This document shows, piece by piece, positions 1 to 4,633 of a stretch of DNA of 5,644 bases. This DNA is from Acidobacteriota bacterium (GTDB lineage: Bacteria; Acidobacteriota; Terriglobia; Terriglobales; Acidobacteriaceae). A model generated the notes under the pieces. The model saw only the letters and a list, made by a program, of their open reading frames with translations. It did no database searches and was not told the origin of the DNA. Location of the stretch: NCBI GenBank assembly GCA_021799405.1, contig JAJZAL010000312.1, positions 1-5,644 on the forward strand, in the 5' to 3' direction. Every line of letters begins with the position of its first letter. The first letter of the stretch is position 1. Made by a program: the position numbers and the translations under genes.

Positions 1-822
1 ATGCTGCTCGGGCAGGCCAACGACGGCCATGGTGGCGTCCTGCTTGAGCAGAGCCAGGTAGTCATCGAGCGAGTGCTGCGCGGAGACGGCGTCGAGGATG
101 AAGTCGAAGGAGTTGGCGTGGGCCTTCATGGCGTTGGCGTCAGTGGAGAGCACGACCTCATTGGCGCCGAGGCGGAGAGCATCTTCCTTCTTCCTGAGCG
201 AGGTGGTGAACTGGACGACGTGCGCGCCGAAGGAGTGGGCAAACTTGAGCGCCATGTGACCGAGGCCGCCGAGACCCACAAGGCCCACCTTCATGCCGGG
301 ACCGACCTTCCAATGGCGCAGCGGCGAGTAGGTGGTAATGCCGGCGCAGAGCAGCGGAGCCACACCGGCCAGATCGAGATTGGCCGGCACGGTATGAGCA
401 AAGCGCTCATCGACCACGTAATTATTTGAGTAGCCGCCCATGGTGATGGAGCCGTCGACGCGGTCTTTGGAGGCGTAGGTCAGCGTGACGCCTTCCTGGC
501 AGAAGTGCTCTTCGCCGCGCTTGCAGGGCGCGCACTGGCGGCAGGAATCCACAATCACGCCGATGGCGGCGATCTCGCCTGCCTTGAATTTGGTGACGGC
601 GCTGCCGGCGGCGGTGACGCGGCCTACGATCTCGTGGCCGGGCACAAGCGGGTAGATGGACTGGCCCCATTCGTTGCGCGCCATGTGCAGGTCAGAGTGG
701 CAGACGCCGCAGTAGAGGATCTCGACAGCGATCTCCGTAGCGCCGGGTTCACGGCGGGTAAAGGAAAAGGGCGCGAGCGGGGAGTGTTTGTCAGATGCGG
801 CATAACCTTTGGATGAGGGCAT
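1..822 (-). CDS. YahK-type zinc-dependent NADP alcohol/aldehyde dehydrogenase, C-terminus cut by window edge
   Basis: Medium-chain dehydrogenase/reductase of the cinnamyl-alcohol dehydrogenase class, closely resembling E. coli YahK as I recall that sequence. Such enzymes are cytosolic and reduce aldehydes to alcohols with NADPH. The window holds 274 codons of a family usually near 350, so about the last 75 residues are missing to the left. Visible: catalytic-zinc Cys38 (CGVCHSD), the GHE motif with His63, and Cys159 in LLCAGITTYSPLRHW; structural-zinc cysteines 94, 97, 100 and 108; Rossmann motif GLGGLG at 183-188; and FTTSLRKKEDA at 205-215, of the type seen in NADP-preferring members. The start is the ATG at 820-822, with AAAGGA 9 bases upstream. 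It stands alone, 198 bases downstream of the next minus-strand gene. The physiological substrate cannot be read from the sequence. Confidence 0.95.
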   Translation of the reverse strand, partial: MPSSKGYAASDKHSPLAPFSFTRREPGATEIAVEILYCGVCHSDLHMARNEWGQSIYPLVPGHEIVGRVTAAGSAVTKFKAGEIAAIGVIVDSCRQCAPCKRGEEHFCQEGVTLTYASKDRVDGSITMGGYSNNYVVDERFAHTVPANLDLAGVAPLLCAGITTYSPLRHWKVGPGMKVGLVGLGGLGHMALKFAHSFGAHVVQFTTSLRKKEDALRLGANEVVLSTDANAMKAHANSFDFILDAVSAQHSLDDYLALLKQDATMAVVGLPEQH

Positions 823-832
823 AGTAATGATT

Positions 833-847
833 CCTTTCGCGAAAAGG
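833..847 (-). promoter_or_regulatory. Dyad overlapping the dehydrogenase Shine-Dalgarno
   Basis: Read on the minus strand, CCTTT-TCGCG-AAAGG can form a 5-bp stem whose right arm contains the AAAGGA ribosome binding site of the dehydrogenase. The core TTTCGCGAAA (835-844) is a perfect 10-base palindrome, so it could equally be a protein-binding site on DNA. The symmetry is plain in the sequence; a regulatory effect is inference, and so short a stem would be weak. Confidence 0.3.
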
Positions 848-1020
848 TTGGAACGGCAGTTAGTTAGATAGTTATCGGATGAATAAATGGCCCAAACGGT
901 GCAGGTTTCCGATGGCGGGCGTAGCACAACAATCGCATTCAATGATCCGCCGCGCTGAAGCCGCGGGGGCTCCAGCGACGCACGGGCTTTGGGTCTGGGC
1001 CAACCGCTGCCGGGCCACAG

Positions 1021-1947
1021 CTACATGTTGGCCTGGCCAGCGCGCATCGCCTCGTTGAACTTGGGCTTGGTGAAGTCAAGCGCGGATTCGAGGGCTGCCT
1101 GGTATTCGGCGGCGCGGGCCATCAGCGCGGGCGTGGCGGCGGCAAACTCGCCGTCGAGTTGCATCAGCCCCTCACCGGCTTCATCGCCGGCCATGCGCAG
1201 CAGATCGGCCTCGGTGGTGTTGAGATATTGCGCGTCGCGCGGATCGGCGATCCACACCGGCTTGCCCTCGCCCAGCACGCCGGAGAGCCAGTAGACCTTG
1301 TTCTGCAGGAAGCGAAGGCGCTCGGCGTCATCGGTTTCAGTGAAGACGAATTTCTCTTTCCAGCGGCTGTAGAAGCGGGTGGTGACGGGCACGGGCTGGC
1401 GGTTGCCAGACTTGAGGAACTCCAGTTGGCCCAGGTCGATCGTTTTGCGAACTGCGTTGTAAATGAAGCTCTCTGCGTAGGGCTGCTCCATGGCGGGCAC
1501 AATCTCGGCAAAGGTCAGCGTGACGGAAGCGGCAATCTTTGCGTGCAGATTATGGGTGCCGCCGTCGGCCAGGTGGATTTCGCCGTGGACGATGTGGGTG
1601 TCGGCGCCGGAGGTTGAGCGATGGAAGGGCCACTGGAAGCGACCAAAAGCCACTGGCAGGCCGCCCAGCGTGACGTAGCACTCCGGGCGCGGATTGAGCA
1701 GGCGTTTGGCTTCGGCGGCCAGGTGAGCTGTCATCTCAGCGAGCAAGTGCGGCTTGTCGAAGTCAAATGCCTCGCTCAATTCAAGCTGGAGAGAGCGGCC
1801 GGCGGCGCTGGGCAGTCCAAGCTGGAAGACAGCCGTGTGGTGGCCGTTAAAGTCGGCGCCCTGGGTTGCCGAGAGCAGAACCAGGCCGGCCTGGGCGGCG
1901 GCAGCCTGAACGGAGGTAGCAAGAGAAGATTTCAACTCAGCGGTCAT
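1021..1947 (-). CDS. Unrecognised soluble protein, 308 residues
   Basis: I do not recognise the family. The protein appears cytosolic: there is no signal peptide, no long hydrophobic segment and no classic nucleotide-binding motif. Residues 1-20 are an Ala-rich helix. A mixed middle follows with aromatic patches (YVTLGGLPVAFGRFQWPF at 91-108; FYSRWKEKFVF at 192-202) and His-containing strands around 119-135 (HIVHGEIHL). The end is a charged helical region (about 245-308). Two short stretches resemble each other: AFDFDKPHLLAEM (60-72) and ALDFTKPKFNEAM (289-301). A longer start at 1983 (320 residues) is possible. I prefer 1947 because the longer form would overlap the divergent ABC reading frame, and neither start has a strong Shine-Dalgarno. 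Codon use matches its neighbours. The gene diverges from the ABC ATPase across a gap of about 73 bases, so they may share a control region. Confidence 0.85.
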   Translation of the reverse strand: MTAELKSSLATSVQAAAAQAGLVLLSATQGADFNGHHTAVFQLGLPSAAGRSLQLELSEAFDFDKPHLLAEMTAHLAAEAKRLLNPRPECYVTLGGLPVAFGRFQWPFHRSTSGADTHIVHGEIHLADGGTHNLHAKIAASVTLTFAEIVPAMEQPYAESFIYNAVRKTIDLGQLEFLKSGNRQPVPVTTRFYSRWKEKFVFTETDDAERLRFLQNKVYWLSGVLGEGKPVWIADPRDAQYLNTTEADLLRMAGDEAGEGLMQLDGEFAAATPALMARAAEYQAALESALDFTKPKFNEAMRAGQANM

Positions 1948-2001
1948 TCGAAAATTATCCCAATGGAAAATGGACGCACTCATATTTTACGGGAGCGGGT
2001 C

Positions 2002-2006
2002 GGAGG
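2002..2006 (+). promoter_or_regulatory. Ribosome binding site supporting the ABC start at 2021
   Basis: GGAGG lies 14 bases before the ATG at 2021. That is longer than the usual 5-10 bases, but it is the only good Shine-Dalgarno in this gap. It argues against the in-frame ATG at 1970, which has none and would overlap the opposite gene's longest form. Confidence 0.5.
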
Positions 2007-2020
2007 GCGTCGCATTTACA

Positions 2021-2782
2021 ATGGATAATGTGCAGCCCGAGGCGTCTCGTCACATCATATTGACCGAAAACCTGAGCAAGGTTTATTCGACCGGACAGAT
2101 CGAGGTATCCGCCGTGCGCGGGGTCTCGCTCGCCGTGGAGCCGGGAGAGTTTGTGGCCATTGTAGGTCCTTCGGGTTCGGGTAAATCCACGCTTTTCTAC
2201 CTGCTCGGCGGGCTGACCAAGGCTACCTCGGGGCGGGTACTGGTAGACGGGATTGATTTTGCCACATTAAACGACAGCGAGCGCACGCGGCTGCGCAAGC
2301 ACCGGATCGGCTTTGTCTTCCAGCGGTTCAACCTGCTGCCGACACTCTCGGCGATGGGCAACGTCGAGGTGGCATACGAGGTGAGCGGGCGCACCGAGCC
2401 TTTGGATATGAAATATCTGGATCACCTGTGCGATCTGCTGTCGATCCGCGGGCGGCTCAAGCATCGCCCTTCAGAGCTGAGCGGCGGCGAACAGCAGCGG
2501 GTGGCAATTGCGCGCGCGCTGATTACGCGGCCTGCCATCGTGCTGGCCGACGAACCGACCGGAAACCTCGACAGCAGGAACTCCGATGCTGTCCTGCGCA
2601 TGCTGTTGCGCTCCAACCGGGAACTGGGGCAAACGACGTTGATGATCACGCATAATCAGGATGCGGCGGCGGTAGCCGGGCGCATCCTGCACATGCGGGA
2701 TGGTGAGATTGTGGGGGAGGAAGCCGGATCGCGGGCCAACGAACCATGGCCGGCTGCAAATGCGGCGCAGGCAGCAGTTTGA
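2021..2782 (+). CDS. ABC transporter ATP-binding protein, LolD/MacB/FtsE type
   Basis: ATPase subunit of 253 residues, in the usual range for stand-alone LolD-like proteins. All working motifs are present: Walker A GPSGSGKST (49-57), Q-loop glutamine near 101 in FVFQRFNLLP, signature LSGGEQQ (153-159), Walker B VLADEPT with Asp177 and Glu178, D-loop NLDS and switch histidine 211 in MITHN. The LADEPTGNLDS and FQRFNLLP wording is typical of the family that powers MacB/FtsX/LolCE-type permeases, which pull lipoproteins or peptides through the envelope rather than importing solutes. It would act at the inner face of the cytoplasmic membrane. No permease lies next to it: the upstream gene is divergent and tRNA genes follow. 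A partner must be encoded elsewhere, so the substrate is unknown. An alternative start at 1970 adds 17 unconserved-looking residues. Confidence 0.93.
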   Translation: MDNVQPEASRHIILTENLSKVYSTGQIEVSAVRGVSLAVEPGEFVAIVGPSGSGKSTLFYLLGGLTKATSGRVLVDGIDFATLNDSERTRLRKHRIGFVFQRFNLLPTLSAMGNVEVAYEVSGRTEPLDMKYLDHLCDLLSIRGRLKHRPSELSGGEQQRVAIARALITRPAIVLADEPTGNLDSRNSDAVLRMLLRSNRELGQTTLMITHNQDAAAVAGRILHMRDGEIVGEEAGSRANEPWPAANAAQAAV

Positions 2783-2807
2783 CCCAATTTCACCCGCCCG
2801 GTATACT
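2779..2807 (+). promoter_or_regulatory. Sigma-70-like promoter of the tRNA-Gly/tRNA-Cys unit
   Basis: TTGACC (2779-2784), 17-base spacer, TATACT (2802-2807). Each box differs from consensus by one base, and transcription would start near 2814, about 8 bases before tRNA-Gly. The -35 box contains the last codon edge and TGA stop of the ABC gene, so the tRNA unit has its own strong promoter packed against that gene. Confidence 0.8.
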
Positions 2808-2821
2808 CAGACTTGCGTTAA

Positions 2822-2896
2822 GCGGGAGTAGCTCAGTGGTAGAGCATCGCCTTGCCAAGGCGAGGGTCGCGAGTTCAAATCTCGTCTCCCGCTCCA
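2822..2896 (+). tRNA. tRNA-Gly (anticodon GCC)
   Basis: The full cloverleaf can be drawn. The acceptor stem is GCGGGAG (2822-2828) with CTCCCGC (2886-2892). The D stem is GCTC/GAGC (2831-2834/2842-2845), and the anticodon loop TTGCCAA carries GCC at 2854-2856. The T stem is GCGAG/CTCGT around TTCAAAT. The discriminator is T2893, and CCA (2894-2896) is encoded. It decodes GGC and GGU. It is the first gene of a two-tRNA unit with tRNA-Cys 72 bases downstream. Confidence 0.97.
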
Positions 2897-2898
2897 AA

Positions 2899-2935
2899 AC
2901 CGCCCTCCAGGAGTTTTGAGCTTAGTAGAGGCGGT
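2899..2935 (+). other. Stem-loop in the spacer between the two tRNAs
   Basis: ACCGCC (2899-2904) pairs with GGCGGT (2930-2935). Two more pairs follow past a bulged C, enclosing a loop of about 20 bases. Lying between two co-transcribed tRNAs, it may help processing of the precursor. It lacks a T-run after the stem, so it is not an obvious terminator. Confidence 0.35.
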
Positions 2936-2968
2936 GTTGGGTAGGCTTACGTGAGGCAGGCAGCCCAG

Positions 2969-3043
2969 GGCGCGGTACCCAAGTGGTAAGGGAGAGGTCT
3001 GCAAAACCTTTATGCGGCGGTTCGATCCCGCCCCGCGCCTCCA
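2969..3043 (+). tRNA. tRNA-Cys (anticodon GCA), probable attachment site of the downstream element
   Basis: The acceptor stem is GGCGCGG (2969-2975) with CCGCGCC (3033-3039). A short D stem CCC/GGG surrounds AAGTGGTAA. The anticodon loop CTGCAAA carries GCA at 3001-3003. The T stem is GGCGG/CCGCC around TTCGATC (3021-3027). The discriminator is T3040, and CCA (3041-3043) is encoded. It decodes UGC and UGU. The gene is intact. Base composition drops abruptly right after its CCA, and recombinase genes follow within 1.4 kb, as expected when an integrative element uses a tRNA 3' end as its target and restores it. Confidence 0.97.
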
Positions 3044-3142
3044 ATCTTGTCTTGTATTTACCTCAATAAAAATAGCTTATATAAGGTTTCGCTTTTCGTT
3101 CTCGTTCGTGCTGAAACGGCCAAAATGGGCCTATCTCGTGCA

Positions 3143-3164
3143 CAAAAGGGGGCAAAAAGGGGGC
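3143..3164 (+). repeat. Tandem CAAAA(A)GGGGGC direct repeat
   Basis: CAAAAGGGGGC (3143-3153) is followed, sharing one base, by CAAAAAGGGGGC (3153-3164). Related variants lie on both sides: CAAAATGGGCC at 3121 and CTAAAAGGGAGG at 3188. The two central copies are spaced about one helical turn apart, as for a pair of adjacent protein sites on one face of DNA. Candidate recombinase arm-type or directionality-factor sites; unproven. Confidence 0.6.
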
Positions 3165-3193
3165 AAGGAAGTGGTCGGAAATTGTGCCTAAAA

Positions 3194-3216
3194 GGGAGGT
3201 TGTATCCGGACCTCCT
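3194..3216. repeat. Inverted repeat GGAGGT/ACCTCC
   Basis: GGAGGT (3195-3200) and ACCTCC (3210-3215) flank a 9-base loop, with one G-T pair extending the stem. On the plus strand a pyrimidine-rich run TCTCTACTTT follows, so it could be a weak terminator for the tRNA unit. It lacks a true T-tract. Confidence 0.4.
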
Positions 3217-3266
3217 CTCTACTTTGCGACCAGCTGTTATACGGGTTTCCGCATGCATCCTTCTCT

Positions 3267-3293
3267 GCAATGCAGATCTTTTCATGGCATTGC
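3267..3293. repeat. Inverted repeat GCAATGC/GCATTGC
   Basis: Perfect 7-base arms (3267-3273 and 3287-3293) separated by 13 bases. There is no T-run on either side. The spacing would also suit a dimeric DNA-binding protein. Function unknown. Confidence 0.45.
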
Positions 3294-3349
3294 TGTACCG
3301 GTTTTTCGCTCATCCCGGCACCTTCCAGAAAAAGGCATGAACAGCCGTC

Positions 3350-3383
3350 AATTTGGTAAGGTCAGGCTGGATCTGACCAAATT
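3350..3383 (-). terminator. Imperfect stem-loop over the 3' end of the winged-helix gene
   Basis: AATTTGGT (3350-3357) and ACCAAATT (3376-3383) are complementary, and CAG (3363-3365) pairs with CTG (3373-3375). This gives an 11-bp stem with a 5-base bulge and 7-base loop. An exclusive alternative pairs GGTCAG with CTGACC. The TGA stop of the winged-helix gene lies inside the structure. No T-run follows on the minus strand, so intrinsic termination is doubtful; mRNA-end protection or a protein site are alternatives. Confidence 0.3.
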
Positions 3384-4000
3384 CCGTGCCTTCCTCGCGG
3401 CGGAATCGGCAATTCCGCCAGGAGCTCAATTATTTTTGTGGTTACATCGGCCTGCAGCCGGAACAAGGCTGCGTCACACTCAGCCTTAATCCATTGGTAG
3501 GCGGTCCCAACCAAGATGCCATTCGCGGCGGCGGAGTCGTGATTCACGGTGTCCGCCCGTAGACGAAGCATTGAGTCTCGGAGGTCCTCGGCTTCTCTCT
3601 GTTTCCGTCGAGCCAAGACTGACAAGTTTTCAGCTGCCCGCAGGGCACCTCTGTGTGCTTCGTTCGAGCCGGAATGGAGCCAAGCCAAAATGATTCCCCG
3701 CGGCAAGGACTCGAAGACATCCGTCTGCCCGAGCTGCCAATAGCTGCTTTGCCCTGCCCGGAGGCTTTCCTGGAGCCGGTCCACGCCTTTCTCCGTAATC
3801 GCATACCGGAGACGGTTCCGAGGACCGGGAGTGCCCGTGAGCAATCCCGCTTCCTTAAGCCTTTTCAAAGCTGGACTGGTCAGGCCGGGGCCTAACCCCG
3901 CCTTTGATAGCAGGTCATACGGCGTCGCCAACCCGAAATCCACGAGAACCAGCAAAAAGATTTGAAGCGGATTAAGTTCCTCAGATTCAGCAGCTTCCAT
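3362..4000 (-). CDS. PadR-like winged-helix transcriptional regulator
   Basis: With the chosen start the protein has 212 residues. Residues 11-78 fit a winged helix of the PadR/MarR kind: a first helix PLQIFLLVLVDFG, then TPYDLLSKAGLGPG, a recognition helix TSPALKRLKEAGLL (41-54), a turn TPGPRNRLR and a wing/strand YAITEKG (66-72). The rest (about 80-197) is charged and helical, resembling the dimer-forming C-terminal helices of PadR proteins. I chose the ATG at 3998-4000 because GAGGGG lies 6 bases upstream. A longer in-frame start at 4108 has no Shine-Dalgarno and would place the dyad at 4085-4108 inside the gene. It diverges from the HTH/integrase pair and is probably a repressor of that operon, perhaps also of itself (inference from position). 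No ligand can be read. Relation to PadR is by pattern only. Confidence 0.8.
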   Translation of the reverse strand: MEAAESEELNPLQIFLLVLVDFGLATPYDLLSKAGLGPGLTSPALKRLKEAGLLTGTPGPRNRLRYAITEKGVDRLQESLRAGQSSYWQLGQTDVFESLPRGIILAWLHSGSNEAHRGALRAAENLSVLARRKQREAEDLRDSMLRLRADTVNHDSAAANGILVGTAYQWIKAECDAALFRLQADVTTKIIELLAELPIPPRGRHGIWSDPA

Positions 4001-4006
4001 GAAAGA

Positions 4007-4012
4007 CCCCTC
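4007..4012 (-). promoter_or_regulatory. Ribosome binding site deciding the winged-helix start
   Basis: Read on the minus strand, GAGGGG lies 6 bases before the ATG at 4000. The farther upstream ATGs at 4048 and 4108 have no comparable site. This fixes the preferred start and leaves 4001-4117 as an AT-rich control region. Confidence 0.6.
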
Positions 4013-4084
4013 GCAGGTTCGGAAATAATACTTCAGCGATCGTACCATATTTAGACTTAATGTAGAGAAAATATCCGCATCCTG

Positions 4085-4108
4085 GTGTATGCTATATTCA
4101 TCATACAT
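4085..4108. promoter_or_regulatory. Candidate operator: GTGTATG-N10-CATACAT dyad
   Basis: TGTATG (4086-4091) and CATACA (4102-4107) are perfect inverted arms around a 10-base AT-rich centre. The next outward pair (4085/4108) is a G-T near match. The ATGT...ACAT flavour resembles known PadR operators, which are often of the ATGT-N8-ACAT kind. It lies about 85 bases before the winged-helix start and at a promoter-like sequence facing the integrase operon, so autoregulation and operon repression are plausible. The dyad is seen; binding is inferred. Confidence 0.45.
4090..4098 (+). promoter_or_regulatory. Extended -10 promoter element toward the HTH/integrase operon
   Basis: TGCTATATT: a TG dinucleotide (4090-4091), one base, then TATATT (4093-4098), the extended -10 pattern that can work without a good -35. 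No TTGACA-like box is found 17 bases upstream. The hexamer sits almost at the centre of the 4085-4108 dyad, so a bound regulator would block polymerase. Expected transcription start is near 4105. Confidence 0.4.
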
Positions 4109-4117
4109 GTTGGCTGA

Positions 4118-4234
4118 ATGTCAGTAGACGAGAGAATTCGGCAAGCTGACTCAGCGGAAAAGAAAGAGACAAACGCGCAGAGGCAAGATGAAGCAAGAAA
4201 CAAAAAGCGATGCAGTAGTCCATATTCACTTTGA
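4118..4234 (+). CDS. Possible 38-residue charged leader peptide
   Basis: ATG at 4118 opens a 38-codon frame ending in TGA at 4232-4234. The product is very hydrophilic and Lys/Arg/Glu/Gln-rich (MSVDERIRQADSAEKKE at its start) with likely helical character; I recognise no family. It begins about 13 bases after the expected transcription start and has no clear Shine-Dalgarno. Its stop codon forms the first bases of the HTH gene's TGAGGAAGG ribosome binding site, which would allow translational coupling. A second small frame (4188-4253, 21 codons) overlaps it and ends 7 bases into the HTH gene. Either may be chance. Confidence 0.3.
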   Translation: MSVDERIRQADSAEKKETNAQRQDEARNKKRCSSPYSL

Positions 4235-4246
4235 GGAAGGCCCCCA

Positions 4247-4633
4247 GTGTTGAGGTTCTCCCGAGACAGGATGATGTCTCCGGAACAGGTCGCAGCGAAT
4301 TTCGGCCTGTCGCCTGATACACTTGCGGACTGGCGTTCGCAGAGGCGCGGGCCCGAGTACCTGAAGACCGGCGGCAGGATCTGGTACCCGGAAGAGTTCG
4401 TGGACTCCTGGGCGGAGTCGCAGATTGTGAGGACAAGCAATGTCATTGAGAGCAAGAGGCGGAAGATGGCACTTCCGGTTCAGGCTGGACGGAAGGCGGT
4501 ACGAGGGAACCACCGGTTTGGCCGCCACGCCACGCAACGAGAGAAAAGCTCTGGAAATGGAGCTGGATCATCGGCGGGCTCTGGAAGAGGGCCGGCGGCC
4601 GGAGAGGCGGGTCCAGGTCCGCGAGTTCAATGA
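4247..4633 (+). CDS. Excisionase-type helix-turn-helix protein (HTH_17/AlpA-like), overlapping integrase
   Basis: Reading frame of 128 codons from GTG at 4247, with GAGGAAGG 6 bases upstream; TTG at 4250 is also possible. Residues 9-57 fit the MerR-like HTH of excisionase-family proteins: MSPEQVAANFGLSPDTLADW, then a turn RRGPEYLKTGGRIWYPEEFVDSW with the usual wing and closing helix. Such proteins bind DNA near attachment sites, bend it and steer the recombinase towards excision, or act as AlpA-type activators. From residue 65 on, the frame overlaps the integrase gene by 194 bases. The tail becomes Gly/Ser/Ala-rich and looks like a frame shadow, so the functional part is probably residues 1 to about 70. 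It lies directly before the integrase in one operon, which supports a recombination directionality role. Confidence 0.75.
   Translation: MLRFSRDRMMSPEQVAANFGLSPDTLADWRSQRRGPEYLKTGGRIWYPEEFVDSWAESQIVRTSNVIESKRRKMALPVQAGRKAVRGNHRFGRHATQREKSSGNGAGSSAGSGRGPAAGEAGPGPRVQ

Larger units (their letters stand above)
3044..3361. other. Gene-free region with repeats, between tRNA-Cys and the winged-helix gene
   Basis: I find no convincing gene here. Open frames on both strands lack good ribosome binding sites and recognisable protein features. The first 50 bases are AT-rich (14 G/C). The stretch holds a tandem CAAAA(A)GGGGGC repeat and several inverted repeats, listed separately. In an integrative element this is where recombinase arm-binding and accessory-protein sites would lie; that role is inference. 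A small untranslated RNA cannot be excluded. Confidence 0.6.

Noticed and set aside
955..975. Stem CTGaAGCC/GGGCTcCAG downstream of the 308-residue gene, as a terminator
   Set aside because: Seven pairs with a mismatch, but no T-run on the minus strand and 46 bases from the stop; not convincing as an intrinsic terminator.
1159..2028. Plus-strand open frames opposite the 308-residue gene
   Set aside because: Long antisense frames are common in GC-rich DNA; they show no domains and lack start signals.
2905..2917. CTCCAGGAG followed by TTTT after tRNA-Gly as an intrinsic terminator
   Set aside because: At most 3 pairs around a 3-base loop; far too weak, and the second tRNA follows in the same unit.
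3121..3199. CRISPR-like array
   Set aside because: Repeats are 11-12 bases, partly contiguous and of uneven spacing, with no spacers of regular size and no cas genes.
3058..3285. Minus-strand open frame of 75 codons opposite the repeat region
   Set aside because: Arg/Cys-rich composition typical of a chance frame; no ribosome binding site or recognisable domain.
3047..3340. Open frame of about 97 codons on the plus strand after tRNA-Cys
   Set aside because: Begins with a weak TTG, has no ribosome binding site, crosses the repeat cluster and shows no protein-like pattern.
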